Assembly (NCBI RefSeq): GCF_016925675.1
Contig: NZ_CP070506.1
Coordinates: forward strand, 4,152,501 to 4,216,500
Origin: Pseudomonas hygromyciniae
GTDB taxonomy: Bacteria > Pseudomonadota > Gammaproteobacteria > Pseudomonadales > Pseudomonadaceae
DNA length: 64,000 nucleotides
Reading direction: 5' to 3'
The position numbers were made by a program, and so were the translations under genes. The number at the start of each line of letters is the position of its first letter. Positions within the stretch are counted from its first letter, which is position 1. The notes under the pieces were generated by a model. The model had not been told where the DNA came from. It ran no database searches and saw only the letters and a list, made by a program, of their open reading frames with translations. Below, in pieces: positions 36,057-43,918 of this stretch.

Positions 36057-37916
36057 ATGGACGTCCTCCGCCAAACCGCCCTGGAACAGATCTACGCCCA
36101 CGCCAGCAGCACTTACCCCGAAGAGTGCTGCGGCTTTGTCTTCGCAGACGGCAGCGTCTACCTGGGCAGCAATATCCAGAACGAGTTGCATCGCAAGAAC
36201 CCCGAGGCCTACCCCCGCAGCGCGGCCAACGGCTACACCTTCTCGGTGACCGACACGCTGCTGATGAACAAGGCCTTTCGCACCGACAACCCGGTGGTGG
36301 TGATCTACCACTCCCACCCCGATGTCGGTGCCTACTTCAGCGACGAGGATCAGGACAAGGCCCTGTACATGGGCGAACCGATCTACCCCGTCAGTTACCT
36401 GGTGGTGGATGTCCGCCAGGGCAAGGCCCTTGGGTCGAAGCTGTTTGCCTGGGATGGCACGCACTTCGCCCTCAACCCCTTCAACGACCTGCAAACGGAG
36501 TTGTACATGAACGCTGTCTCTTTCCCCGACATCCTGGTCCGCGTGGCCAAGTTGCCAGAATCGACCCTCCAGGGTGCCGGATCGACATTGCGCGAAGTCA
36601 TTGAAGACACCTGTACCCGCCACCCCCAACTGCGGGCTCACCTGTTCCACGAAAACAACGGCCAGCTCAAGGAGCATTTCCTGTTCACCGCAGGGGAAGA
36701 ACTGATCGGCCCCGACGAGCCACTGCCCGCAAAGGCCAGGATCGAAGTGCTGCTGGCCACCTCCGGCGGCATGGACATCGAGTCGTTGAGCAACGAGGAA
36801 GTGCAGCGCTATGTGCGCCATATCACTCTGCCCGGGGTTGGCCGCGAAGGGCAACTGAACCTGAAGAAGGCCAAGGTGCTGATCATCGGCACTGGTGGCC
36901 TGGGCTCGCCCATCAGCCTGTACCTGGCCGCCGCCGGCATTGGCACCCTGGGGCTGGTGGACTTCGACGTGGTGGAAAGCAGCAACCTGCAACGCCAGGT
37001 CGTGCACGGCAACAGCACCCTGGGCCTGCCCAAGGTCGAGTCCGCCAAGCGCCGGCTGCAGGACCTCAACGCGCATATCCAAATCAACACCTACGACACC
37101 GCACTAAACGCCGACAATGCCCTGGAACTGGTCGGTGCCTACGACCTGGTGATCGACGGCACCGACAACTTCGAGACCCGCTACCTGGTCAACGACGCCT
37201 GCGTACAGCTCGGCAAGCCGCTGGTGTATGGCGCGATCTACCGTTTCGACGGTCAGATCAGCGTGTTCAATTATCAAGGCGGGCCCTGCTACCGCTGCCT
37301 GTACCCCCACGCGCCACCCACGGAGCTGGCACCCAATTGCAGCGCCGGCGGCGTCATCGGCGTACTGCCCGGCGTAGTCGGGATGATCCAGGCTACCGAG
37401 GCCATCAAGCTGTTGATCGGCCTGGGCGAATCCTTGTCCGGCCGGTTGATGCGCTTTGATGCCCTGGCCATGAAGTTCAGTGAAATCCGTTTCAAGCGCC
37501 GCGCCGACTGCCCGTGCTGCTCCGAACTGCGTGAAGAACACCAACCCGCAGCAGCCGTGTGTGCCGATACCGTCCGCGCGCCCAGCCTGGCCGCAGAGCA
37601 CTACATCAAGCCCCAGGTGCTCAAGCAGCTGTTGGAGCAGCGCAGCAGCGCCGATATCCTGCTGGATGTACGCGACGCCAGCGAGCTGGAGGTCTGCCAA
37701 CTACCCGGCGTGGTGCACATCCCCCTGGCCCAGCTCGACGAGCAACTCGACAGCCTGAGCCGTGAAAACACCCATTACCTGATCTGCTATGCCGGCACCC
37801 GCGCCGAGCAAGCCGCCAGCACGTTGCTGGCCGCAGGCTTTGCCAACACCCGAGTGCTGCAAGGCGGTATGAAACACTGGGTGCGCGACGTCGAACCCGA
37901 CATGCCTTTGTACTGA
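36057..37916 (+). CDS. JAMM protease - sulfur carrier - E1 adenylyltransferase - rhodanese polyprotein
   Basis: A 619-residue fusion of four activities. Residues 1-150 are a JAMM/Mec+-type protease (Glu in YPEECCG; His85, His87, Ser95 and Asp98 in the HSHP-x6-SDED pattern). Residues 151-238 resemble MoaD/ThiS/CysO sulfur carriers and end in SGG. Residues 239-about 500 are a ThiF/MoeB-like E1 (GTGGLG at 278-283, NLQRQ, Zn pairs CYRC and CPCC, NCSAGG). The C-terminus is a rhodanese with Cys577 in CYAGTRA. Met151 and Met239 fall exactly on domain borders; Met151 has GGAG six bases upstream. The set recalls CysO/Mec+ cysteine synthesis and QbsCDE/Pdt thiocarboxylate systems. The ATG at 36057 is preferred over a TTG that overlaps the exporter. 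Confidence 0.87.
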   Translation: MDVLRQTALEQIYAHASSTYPEECCGFVFADGSVYLGSNIQNELHRKNPEAYPRSAANGYTFSVTDTLLMNKAFRTDNPVVVIYHSHPDVGAYFSDEDQDKALYMGEPIYPVSYLVVDVRQGKALGSKLFAWDGTHFALNPFNDLQTELYMNAVSFPDILVRVAKLPESTLQGAGSTLREVIEDTCTRHPQLRAHLFHENNGQLKEHFLFTAGEELIGPDEPLPAKARIEVLLATSGGMDIESLSNEEVQRYVRHITLPGVGREGQLNLKKAKVLIIGTGGLGSPISLYLAAAGIGTLGLVDFDVVESSNLQRQVVHGNSTLGLPKVESAKRRLQDLNAHIQINTYDTALNADNALELVGAYDLVIDGTDNFETRYLVNDACVQLGKPLVYGAIYRFDGQISVFNYQGGPCYRCLYPHAPPTELAPNCSAGGVIGVLPGVVGMIQATEAIKLLIGLGESLSGRLMRFDALAMKFSEIRFKRRADCPCCSELREEHQPAAAVCADTVRAPSLAAEHYIKPQVLKQLLEQRSSADILLDVRDASELEVCQLPGVVHIPLAQLDEQLDSLSRENTHYLICYAGTRAEQAASTLLAAGFANTRVLQGGMKHWVRDVEPDMPLY

Positions 37917-37941
37917 TCACAGGCCTTGGGGGACTTATCTG

Positions 37942-38856
37942 ATGCTGCATAACTCCATACTCGACGCCATTGGCCAGACGCCCATCGTGCGCCTGGAACA
38001 ATTCTCCGAAGACCTCGGCATCGAGGTCTTCGCCAAGCTTGAATCCCTGAATCCGGGCGGCAGCCACAAGGCGCGGATCGCATTGGGGATGATCCTCGAC
38101 GCCGAGCGCCGGGGCGTCCTGATTCGCGACTCGGGGCAGACCATCATCGAACCCAGCGGCGGCAACACCGGCATCGGCCTGGTCATGGCCGGCAATGTGC
38201 TGGGCTACAAAGTGGTGCTGGTGATTCCCGACAACTACAGCCCCGAAAAGCAAAAACTGCTGCGCCTGTATGGGGCCAAGGTGGTGCTCTCGGACAGCCG
38301 CCTGGGCAACAATTCCCATGGCGAAAAGTGCATGGAACTGCAGTTGGAAAACCCTAGCTTCGTCATGCTCAACCAGCAGCGCAACGGCGCCAACCCCCAG
38401 ACCCATCGCGACACCACCGCCCCGGAAATCATCCGCGCCTTTGGCGAGCGCCAGGTCGATTACTTCGTCAGCGGTATCGGCACCGGGGGCCATATCACCG
38501 GTATCGGTGAAACCCTCAAGGCCACCTGGCCGCAGATCCGCGTGATGGGTGTCGAACCCGAGGAGTGCGACCTGCTCAGCGACCGCCATGCGCCGCACCA
38601 TATCCAGGGCCTGTCCATCGGCCTGATCCCGAGCATTCTCAACCTGAATGTACTGGACGGCATGCTCAAGGTTTCGCGCCTCGAATGCCTGGAAATGATG
38701 AAGCGCATCATGCGTACCGATGCCATCAGCCTGGGCCTGTCGTCAGCCGCCAATATGGTGGCCATCGCCAGGCTCGCCCCGGAACTGCCCACCGACACCG
38801 TCGTCCTGACCATGGTGTACGACAGCGCCGACAGCTATCTGCCCTGTTTCGAATAA
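37942..38856 (+). CDS. Divergent PLP-dependent cysteine synthase family protein
   Basis: A 304-residue fold-type II PLP enzyme of the CysK/CysM family. The PLP lysine is Lys43 in NPGGSHKARIAL, the phosphate loop GTGGHITG is present, but the substrate loop reads PSGGNTG (72-77) instead of the usual TSGNTG, and the stretch after Lys is KAR rather than KDR. It is about as long as CysM (303). Placed after the sulfur-carrier fusion and before serine acetyltransferase, it probably joins an activated serine with sulfur from the carrier, as CysM does with CysO. The altered loops could mean a different acceptor or product. Confidence 0.82.
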   Translation: MLHNSILDAIGQTPIVRLEQFSEDLGIEVFAKLESLNPGGSHKARIALGMILDAERRGVLIRDSGQTIIEPSGGNTGIGLVMAGNVLGYKVVLVIPDNYSPEKQKLLRLYGAKVVLSDSRLGNNSHGEKCMELQLENPSFVMLNQQRNGANPQTHRDTTAPEIIRAFGERQVDYFVSGIGTGGHITGIGETLKATWPQIRVMGVEPEECDLLSDRHAPHHIQGLSIGLIPSILNLNVLDGMLKVSRLECLEMMKRIMRTDAISLGLSSAANMVAIARLAPELPTDTVVLTMVYDSADSYLPCFE

Positions 38857-38897
38857 CGACAATTGCGGGGGTGCCTTCCATGGGAGGCTTTATCGAC

Positions 38898-39872
38898 ATG
38901 CAACAGTTGCACGATGAGTTGCTGACCCACCTCATCAAGACCCTCTCGCCGGCGCAGATGACACAGCTGCAGCCGCACCTGGCGGCATTGATCCAACCAG
39001 CGGCGCAGGAAGTGGCCGAGGACCTGATTGCCTATGCCTGGCGTGACCCGGCGTCCAGGGGCCGGGGCGAGTTGATCCTTGAATCCTACGCCTCGTTCAA
39101 GGCCGTGCTGTACTACCGGTTGGCGCATCGGGTATGGAACCTTCCCGACCAATCCCACGGCCAGTTCTGCGCCATCGCGCTGACCTTGAGCAACCAGGGC
39201 AAGATCCTGTCCGGGGCCGAAATCCACCCGGCCGCCTGCATTGGCCGGCGCTTTGTACTGGATCATGGTTTTGGCACGGTGATCGGCGAAACCTGCGAGA
39301 TCGGCAATGACTGCTACATCCTGTGTGGCGTGACCCTGGGCGCCCGGGGCATCGCCAACAACCCGGACGGCAAGCGCCACCCGCGCCTGGGCAACAACGT
39401 GGAAGTCGGCTCGGGCGCCAGGGTGCTCGGCTATGTGCTGATTGGCGACAACGTGTTTATCAGCCCTTCCTGTGTCATCACCCAGGACGTGCCTGCAGGC
39501 ACCAAGGTCAAGGTGGTCAACCAGATCCAGCTACAGAAAAACGACGAATCGGACGCCAGTAACTATCTTGGCGCGTTTGCTCTCGACGAGCGTCTGCATG
39601 TGGTCGGCGAAGTCAACACCAGCCACCGGATCACGGTGCTGGATGCCGACTTCCATCCGCTGAGCGGCCTAGTGTTGGAGCCCACGGTCAAGGAACGTCA
39701 CCACCTGCAATTTCGCCTGCGCACACTGCAGACACCCACTTACCCACCACGCCTGCCCCTGAACCTGAAGGTGTGCGGGCCGAAGTTCGAAGTCACCCTG
39801 CTTTCCCCGCCCGGGTTGAGCGCAATGGTGCGGCGCCTGCTGCAAACCAGCCCACTGATCGTTGGAGGTTGA
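38898..39872 (+). CDS. Serine O-acetyltransferase with extra C-terminal domain
   Basis: A 324-residue protein. Residues about 40-215 hold the SAT core: an alpha-helical start and the left-handed beta-helix with AEIHPAACIG, LDHGFGTVIGETCEIG and GVTLGARG. It would make O-acetylserine, the substrate for the neighbouring synthase. About 105 residues after the hexapeptide repeats (from DASNYLG) are beta-rich and not part of standard SAT enzymes; I do not recognise them. I chose the ATG at 38898, ten bases after GGGAGG; an ATG at 38880 is inside that ribosome site. Two bases separate it from the AlaX gene. Confidence 0.8.
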   Translation: MQQLHDELLTHLIKTLSPAQMTQLQPHLAALIQPAAQEVAEDLIAYAWRDPASRGRGELILESYASFKAVLYYRLAHRVWNLPDQSHGQFCAIALTLSNQGKILSGAEIHPAACIGRRFVLDHGFGTVIGETCEIGNDCYILCGVTLGARGIANNPDGKRHPRLGNNVEVGSGARVLGYVLIGDNVFISPSCVITQDVPAGTKVKVVNQIQLQKNDESDASNYLGAFALDERLHVVGEVNTSHRITVLDADFHPLSGLVLEPTVKERHHLQFRLRTLQTPTYPPRLPLNLKVCGPKFEVTLLSPPGLSAMVRRLLQTSPLIVGG

Positions 39873-39874
39873 AC

Positions 39875-40606
39875 ATGTCCGTGCACACAATGGAAACCCT
39901 GGCGCTGTTCGACAGCGCGCCTTACCAGAACGCCTTCAGCGCCCGGGTGATTGCCGTCAGCGAACAGGGCGTTGCCCTGGAACACACCCTGTTCTATCCC
40001 ACCGGAGGCGGGCAACCGGGCGACACCGGCTATTTCACCCTGGCCGACGGCAGCCGGGTCAACGTGACCGGGACCGTGCGCGACCCGGTCCTGCGCTCGA
40101 TCATCTGGCATCAAGTGGAGCATTGCCCCGAATCATTGCGAGCAGGCGTGCAGGTAGACGCCGGCCTGGACTGGGAGCGGCGCTACCAGCACATGAAGAT
40201 GCACACCTGCCTGCATCTGCTGTGCGCAATCATCGACGCACCGGTGACCGGTTGCAGCATCAGCGCCGACAAAGGCCGCCTGGACTTCGACCTGCCAGAA
40301 ATGACCCTGGACAAGGAAAGCATCACCCGCGACCTGAATGCCCTGATCGAACAGGCCCATGCGGTCAAGTCGCTGTCGATGCCGGCCTCCGAGTATTCAA
40401 CCTTGCTGCAAATCACCCGCACCCAGGCCGTCGCACCACCGGTGATCCAGGGCGCGGTGCGGGTGATTGAAATTACCGGCATCGATATCCAGCCGTGTGG
40501 CGGCACCCACGTGGTCAACACCGAGGAAATCGGCCGGGTGTTCTGCGAGAAAATCGAGAAGAAGAGCAAGCACAACCGCAGGGTGATCCTGCGGTTTGAA
40601 ACCTGA
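39875..40606 (+). CDS. AlaX-type alanyl-tRNA editing protein
   Basis: A 243-residue relative of the alanyl-tRNA synthetase editing domain, which removes wrongly attached serine or glycine from tRNA(Ala). The N-terminal HTLFYPTGGGQPGD segment, the zinc HxxxH in HMKMHTCLHLL and the downstream CGGTHV are all intact. The ATG follows TTGGAGG. Co-transcription with a serine/cysteine pathway suggests it guards translation when serine or a product analogue accumulates. The exact tRNA and amino acid are inferred from family only. Confidence 0.87.
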   Translation: MSVHTMETLALFDSAPYQNAFSARVIAVSEQGVALEHTLFYPTGGGQPGDTGYFTLADGSRVNVTGTVRDPVLRSIIWHQVEHCPESLRAGVQVDAGLDWERRYQHMKMHTCLHLLCAIIDAPVTGCSISADKGRLDFDLPEMTLDKESITRDLNALIEQAHAVKSLSMPASEYSTLLQITRTQAVAPPVIQGAVRVIEITGIDIQPCGGTHVVNTEEIGRVFCEKIEKKSKHNRRVILRFET

Positions 40607-40614
40607 ACCGGCCA

Positions 40615-40976
40615 CCTGTAGGGGCTGGCTTGCCTGCGATATGCATAGGTATCTACACAATTTTGCGGCAACGCATAAACCCAGGCAGATAGGGCTGTTG
40701 TGGCGAGCGGGCTTGTCGGAACGCCGCATCGCCCGCGCTGGGCGGCGAAGCCGCCCTAAATCCGGCTATCGCGGTTTATCTGAAGAAACGCGGCGGGCTT
40801 ATTGGGGCTGCTTCGCAGCCCAGCGCGGGCGATGCGGCGTTCCGACAAGCCCGCTCGCCACGGGGGAGTTCGTCAGTTTCTGAAAGTTGTGTAGATACTT
40901 ATGCTGCGATATGAGCACCTCGGTATCGCAATCGCATCGCGGTGATGCTATCGCAGGCAAGCCAGCGCCTACAGGG
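40615..40976. repeat. REP pair interrupted by a terminal-inverted-repeat element
   Basis: The outer sequence CCTGTAGGGGCTGGCTTGCC on the left is met again as its reverse complement (GGCAAGCCAGCGCCTACAGG) on the right, the usual REP pair. The pair is split at TGCGATAT by the inserted element listed next. Together they fill the space between alaX and prpD. Confidence 0.8.
40643..40904. mobile_element. 262-bp non-autonomous element with terminal inverted repeats and 8-bp target duplication
   Basis: The left end GCATAGGTATCTACACAA is the inverted, near-perfect copy of the right end (reverse complement GCATAAGTATCTACACAA), and the match continues a few bases inwards. Exactly outside both ends stands TGCGATAT (40635-40642 and 40905-40912), a perfect 8-bp direct repeat. 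The interior has no ORF but a pair of GTGGCGAGCGGGCTTG REP arms. A second intact copy is at 55318-55549. This is the layout of a MITE mobilised by a transposase elsewhere. Confidence 0.88.
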
Positions 40977-40992
40977 ATTGGGGCCTCGTGTG

Positions 40993-42477
40993 TCAGATGA
41001 CGAACAGATCTACAAACCGGTTCACCGGCGTCGCTTCAAGCCGCGCCTGATCCTTGCACAGGGCAAAAATCTCGGCGCTGCGCTGCGCGGTGAAGCGTGT
41101 CGCCAGGTTGGCCTTGAACTTGTCTTCCAGCAACGGAATGCCATCCGCCCGGCGCCGACGATGGCCGATCGGGTATTCCACCGCAACCTGCTCGGTGCTC
41201 GAACCATCCGTGAAGAACACCTGCACCGCGTTGGCAATGGAACGCTTGTCGGCTTCCAGGTACTCGCGGCTATAGCGGGGGTCTTCGACAATGACCATCT
41301 TCTCGCGCAACTCATCAATGATCGGGTGCGCGGCATGGAACTCATCTTCGTACTGCTCGGCCACCAGGTTGCCAAACGCCAGGGGCACGGCCGTCATGTA
41401 TTGCAGGCAATGGTCGCGGTCTGCCGCATTGGCCAGTTGGCCGACCTTGGAAATGATGCGAATGGCCGATTCGTGGGTGGTGATCACGATCCGCTCGATT
41501 TCATGCAGGCGCTGCTTGACCTGCGGATGCAAGGTGACGGCGGCTTCACACGCGGTCTGGGCGTGAAACTCCGCCGGAAAGCTGATCTTGAACAGCACGT
41601 TTTCCATCACATAAGTGCCATAGGGCTGGGGCAGGCTGAATGCGCGCTTGTCCTCAGGCTTGAGGGCCAGGTCCTTGTTGGTATGGCTGAACAGCACGTC
41701 GTAGAAGCCCCACTGCGGCGCGCTCAGCACACCCGGAATGCCCATTTCGCCGCGCATGGCGATATCCGCCAGGCGCACGCCACGGCTCGACGCATCCCCC
41801 GCCGCCCACGACTTGCGTGAACCGGCATTCGGCGCATGACGGTATGTACGCAGGGCCTGCCCATCGACAAACGCCTGGGACAGCGCCGCCAACAGTTGCT
41901 CGCGGTTGGCGCCCATCAACTTGGCACAGACCGCTGTGGACGCAATCTTGACCAACAGCACATGGTCAAGGCCGACGCGGTTGAAGGAGTTGTCCAGGGC
42001 AATCACCCCCTGGATTTCGTGGGCCATGATCATCGCTTCCAGCACAGCCCGCACCGTCAACGGCGCCTCGCCCTGCGCCACGCGCTTTTGCGACAGGTGA
42101 TCGGCAACGGCCAGGATGCCACCGAGGTTGTCCGAAGGATGGCCCCATTCAGCGGCGAGCCAGGTGTCGTTGTAATCGAGCCAACGCACGATGCAACCGA
42201 TGTCCCACGCAGCCTTGACCGGATCCAGGCGATAGGACGTGCCCGGCACCCGCGCACCGAACGGCACCACCGTGCCTTCGACAATCGGCCCCAGATGCTT
42301 GGTGCACTCTGGGAAACGCAGGGCCAGCAGTCCGCAGCCAAGGGTGTCCATCAGGCAGTTGCGGGCGGTGTCCAGGGCGTCCCGGGAATCAACGCGGTAG
42401 TTGAGGACGTAATCGGCGATGTCCTGCAAAACCTGGTCGTAGTCGGGGCGGTTGTTCTGGTCGACGTTGGCGCTCAT
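40993..42477 (-). CDS. prpD: 2-methylcitrate dehydratase PrpD
   Basis: A 494-residue cytoplasmic enzyme of the MmgE/PrpD family. It acts in the methylcitrate cycle, dehydrating 2-methylcitrate in propionyl-CoA breakdown. Family segments [18 protein letters not shown] near the N-terminus and [17 protein letters not shown] in the middle are visible. It is the last gene of the gntR-prpBC-acnD-prpF-prpD run; the space before it holds a REP pair. With acnD and prpF also present there are two dehydration routes, as is usual in pseudomonads. Confidence 0.94.
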   Translation of the reverse strand: MSANVDQNNRPDYDQVLQDIADYVLNYRVDSRDALDTARNCLMDTLGCGLLALRFPECTKHLGPIVEGTVVPFGARVPGTSYRLDPVKAAWDIGCIVRWLDYNDTWLAAEWGHPSDNLGGILAVADHLSQKRVAQGEAPLTVRAVLEAMIMAHEIQGVIALDNSFNRVGLDHVLLVKIASTAVCAKLMGANREQLLAALSQAFVDGQALRTYRHAPNAGSRKSWAAGDASSRGVRLADIAMRGEMGIPGVLSAPQWGFYDVLFSHTNKDLALKPEDKRAFSLPQPYGTYVMENVLFKISFPAEFHAQTACEAAVTLHPQVKQRLHEIERIVITTHESAIRIISKVGQLANAADRDHCLQYMTAVPLAFGNLVAEQYEDEFHAAHPIIDELREKMVIVEDPRYSREYLEADKRSIANAVQVFFTDGSSTEQVAVEYPIGHRRRRADGIPLLEDKFKANLATRFTAQRSAEIFALCKDQARLEATPVNRFVDLFVI

Positions 42478-42607
42478 GGCAGTACTCCAAAATAGGTGGG
42501 GTGTGTTCCTTCCTCAGGCTCAGGGTTGGTCGTTTGTGGCAGGTCTGAAGCCTGCTCTCGTACATAAATTCAGCAGCTACCGATAATCCCCAGTGGAAGC
42601 GGGTTTG

Positions 42608-42697
42608 TGTGGGAGCGGGCTTGCTCGCGAAAGCGGTGGATCAGTCAATACAGGTGCTGACTGAAATACCGCTTTCGCGAGCAAGCCCGCTCCCACA
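42608..42697. repeat. REP pair between prpF and prpD
   Basis: TGTGGGAGCGGGCTTGCTCG and its reverse complement, 90 bases in all, extended by CGAAAGCGG arms. It belongs to a second REP type, different from the GTGGCGAGCGGG type. Confidence 0.9.
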
Positions 42698-42716
42698 TTG
42701 GGGCCGGTGCAGGGCT

Positions 42717-43907
42717 TTAGAACGCGTCGCCGGGCACGCGCACGAAGCCTTCCATCAATACTCGCGCACTGCGGCTCATGATGGCTTTTTTCACCACCCA
42801 TTCGCCGTTGACCTGGCTGGCTTCGGCGCCCACACGCAGGGTGCCGGACGGATGCCCGAAGCGCACGGCATTGCGTTCTACGCCGCCCGCCGCAAGGTTG
42901 ACCAAGGTTCCGGAAATCGCCGCCGCCGTGCCAATCGCCACCGCGGCGGTGCCCATCATGGCGTGGTGCAGTTTGCCCATGGACAATGCGCGCACCAGCA
43001 GATCCACATCCCCGGCCTTGATCGCCTTGCCGCTGGAGGCCTGGTAATCGGCAGGTTTGGCCACGAACGCCACCTTCGGCGTGTGCTGGCGCTGGGCTGC
43101 TTCGTCCAGGTGCTTGATCAGGCCCATGCGCAACGCGCCGTGGGCGCGCACGGTCTCGAACATGGCCAGGGCTTTGGGATCGCTATTGATCGCACCTTGC
43201 AGCTCGGTGCCGGTGTAGCCGAGGTCTTCGGCGTTGATAAAAATCGTCGGGATCCCCGCGTTGATCAGCGTCGCCTTGAACGTGCCGACACCCGGCACGT
43301 CCAGGTCGTCGATCAGGTTGCCGGTGGGGAACATCGAGCCACCGCCGCCCTCTTCTTCCGCTGCCGGATCGAGGAATTCCAGTTGCACCTCGGCCGCCGG
43401 GAAGGTCACGCCATCGAGCTCGAAGTCGCCGGTTTCCTGCACCGCGCCGTCGGTGATGGGCACATGGGCGATGATGGTCTTGCCGATATTCGCCTGCCAG
43501 ACCCGCACCACGGCTACACCGTTATGGGGCACGCGGCTGGGGTCCACCAGCCCGGCGCTGATGGCGAACGAGCCGACCGCCGCCGACAGGTTGCCGCAGT
43601 TGCCGCTCCAGTCGACAAAGGGCTTGTCGATAGACACCTGGCCAAACAAGTAGTCCACGTCATGATCGGCGCGGGTGCTTTTGGCGAGGATCACCGTCTT
43701 GCTGGTGCTTGATGTGGCACCGCCCATGCCGTCGATCTGCTTGTCATAGGGATCGGGGCTGCCGATCACCCGCAACAACAAGGCATCGCGTGCCGCACCC
43801 GGGACCTGGGCCGCTGCGGGCAGGTCCTTGAGGTTGAAAAACACGCCCTTGCTGGTGCCGCCACGCATATAGGTGGCGGCGATCTTGATTTGCGCTACGT
43901 GTGTCAT
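42717..43907 (-). CDS. prpF: 2-methylaconitate cis-trans isomerase PrpF
   Basis: A 396-residue enzyme that isomerises the AcnD product to the substrate used by aconitase in the methylcitrate cycle. It has the diaminopimelate epimerase-like fold; the N-terminal ATYMRGGTSKGVFF and the WSGNCGNLSAAVG segment are typical. I take the ATG at 43907, six bases after GAAGAGG; an ATG two codons earlier touches that site. It follows acnD after 11 bases. Confidence 0.93.
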   Translation of the reverse strand: MTHVAQIKIAATYMRGGTSKGVFFNLKDLPAAAQVPGAARDALLLRVIGSPDPYDKQIDGMGGATSSTSKTVILAKSTRADHDVDYLFGQVSIDKPFVDWSGNCGNLSAAVGSFAISAGLVDPSRVPHNGVAVVRVWQANIGKTIIAHVPITDGAVQETGDFELDGVTFPAAEVQLEFLDPAAEEEGGGGSMFPTGNLIDDLDVPGVGTFKATLINAGIPTIFINAEDLGYTGTELQGAINSDPKALAMFETVRAHGALRMGLIKHLDEAAQRQHTPKVAFVAKPADYQASSGKAIKAGDVDLLVRALSMGKLHHAMMGTAAVAIGTAAAISGTLVNLAAGGVERNAVRFGHPSGTLRVGAEASQVNGEWVVKKAIMSRSARVLMEGFVRVPGDAF

Positions 43908-43918
43908 GGTCATCCTCT

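Noticed and set aside
40643..40904. Short open frames inside the repeat element (such as one across 40596-40883)
   Set aside because: They read through palindromic REP arms, differ between copies, and have no ribosome sites; the element is treated as non-coding.
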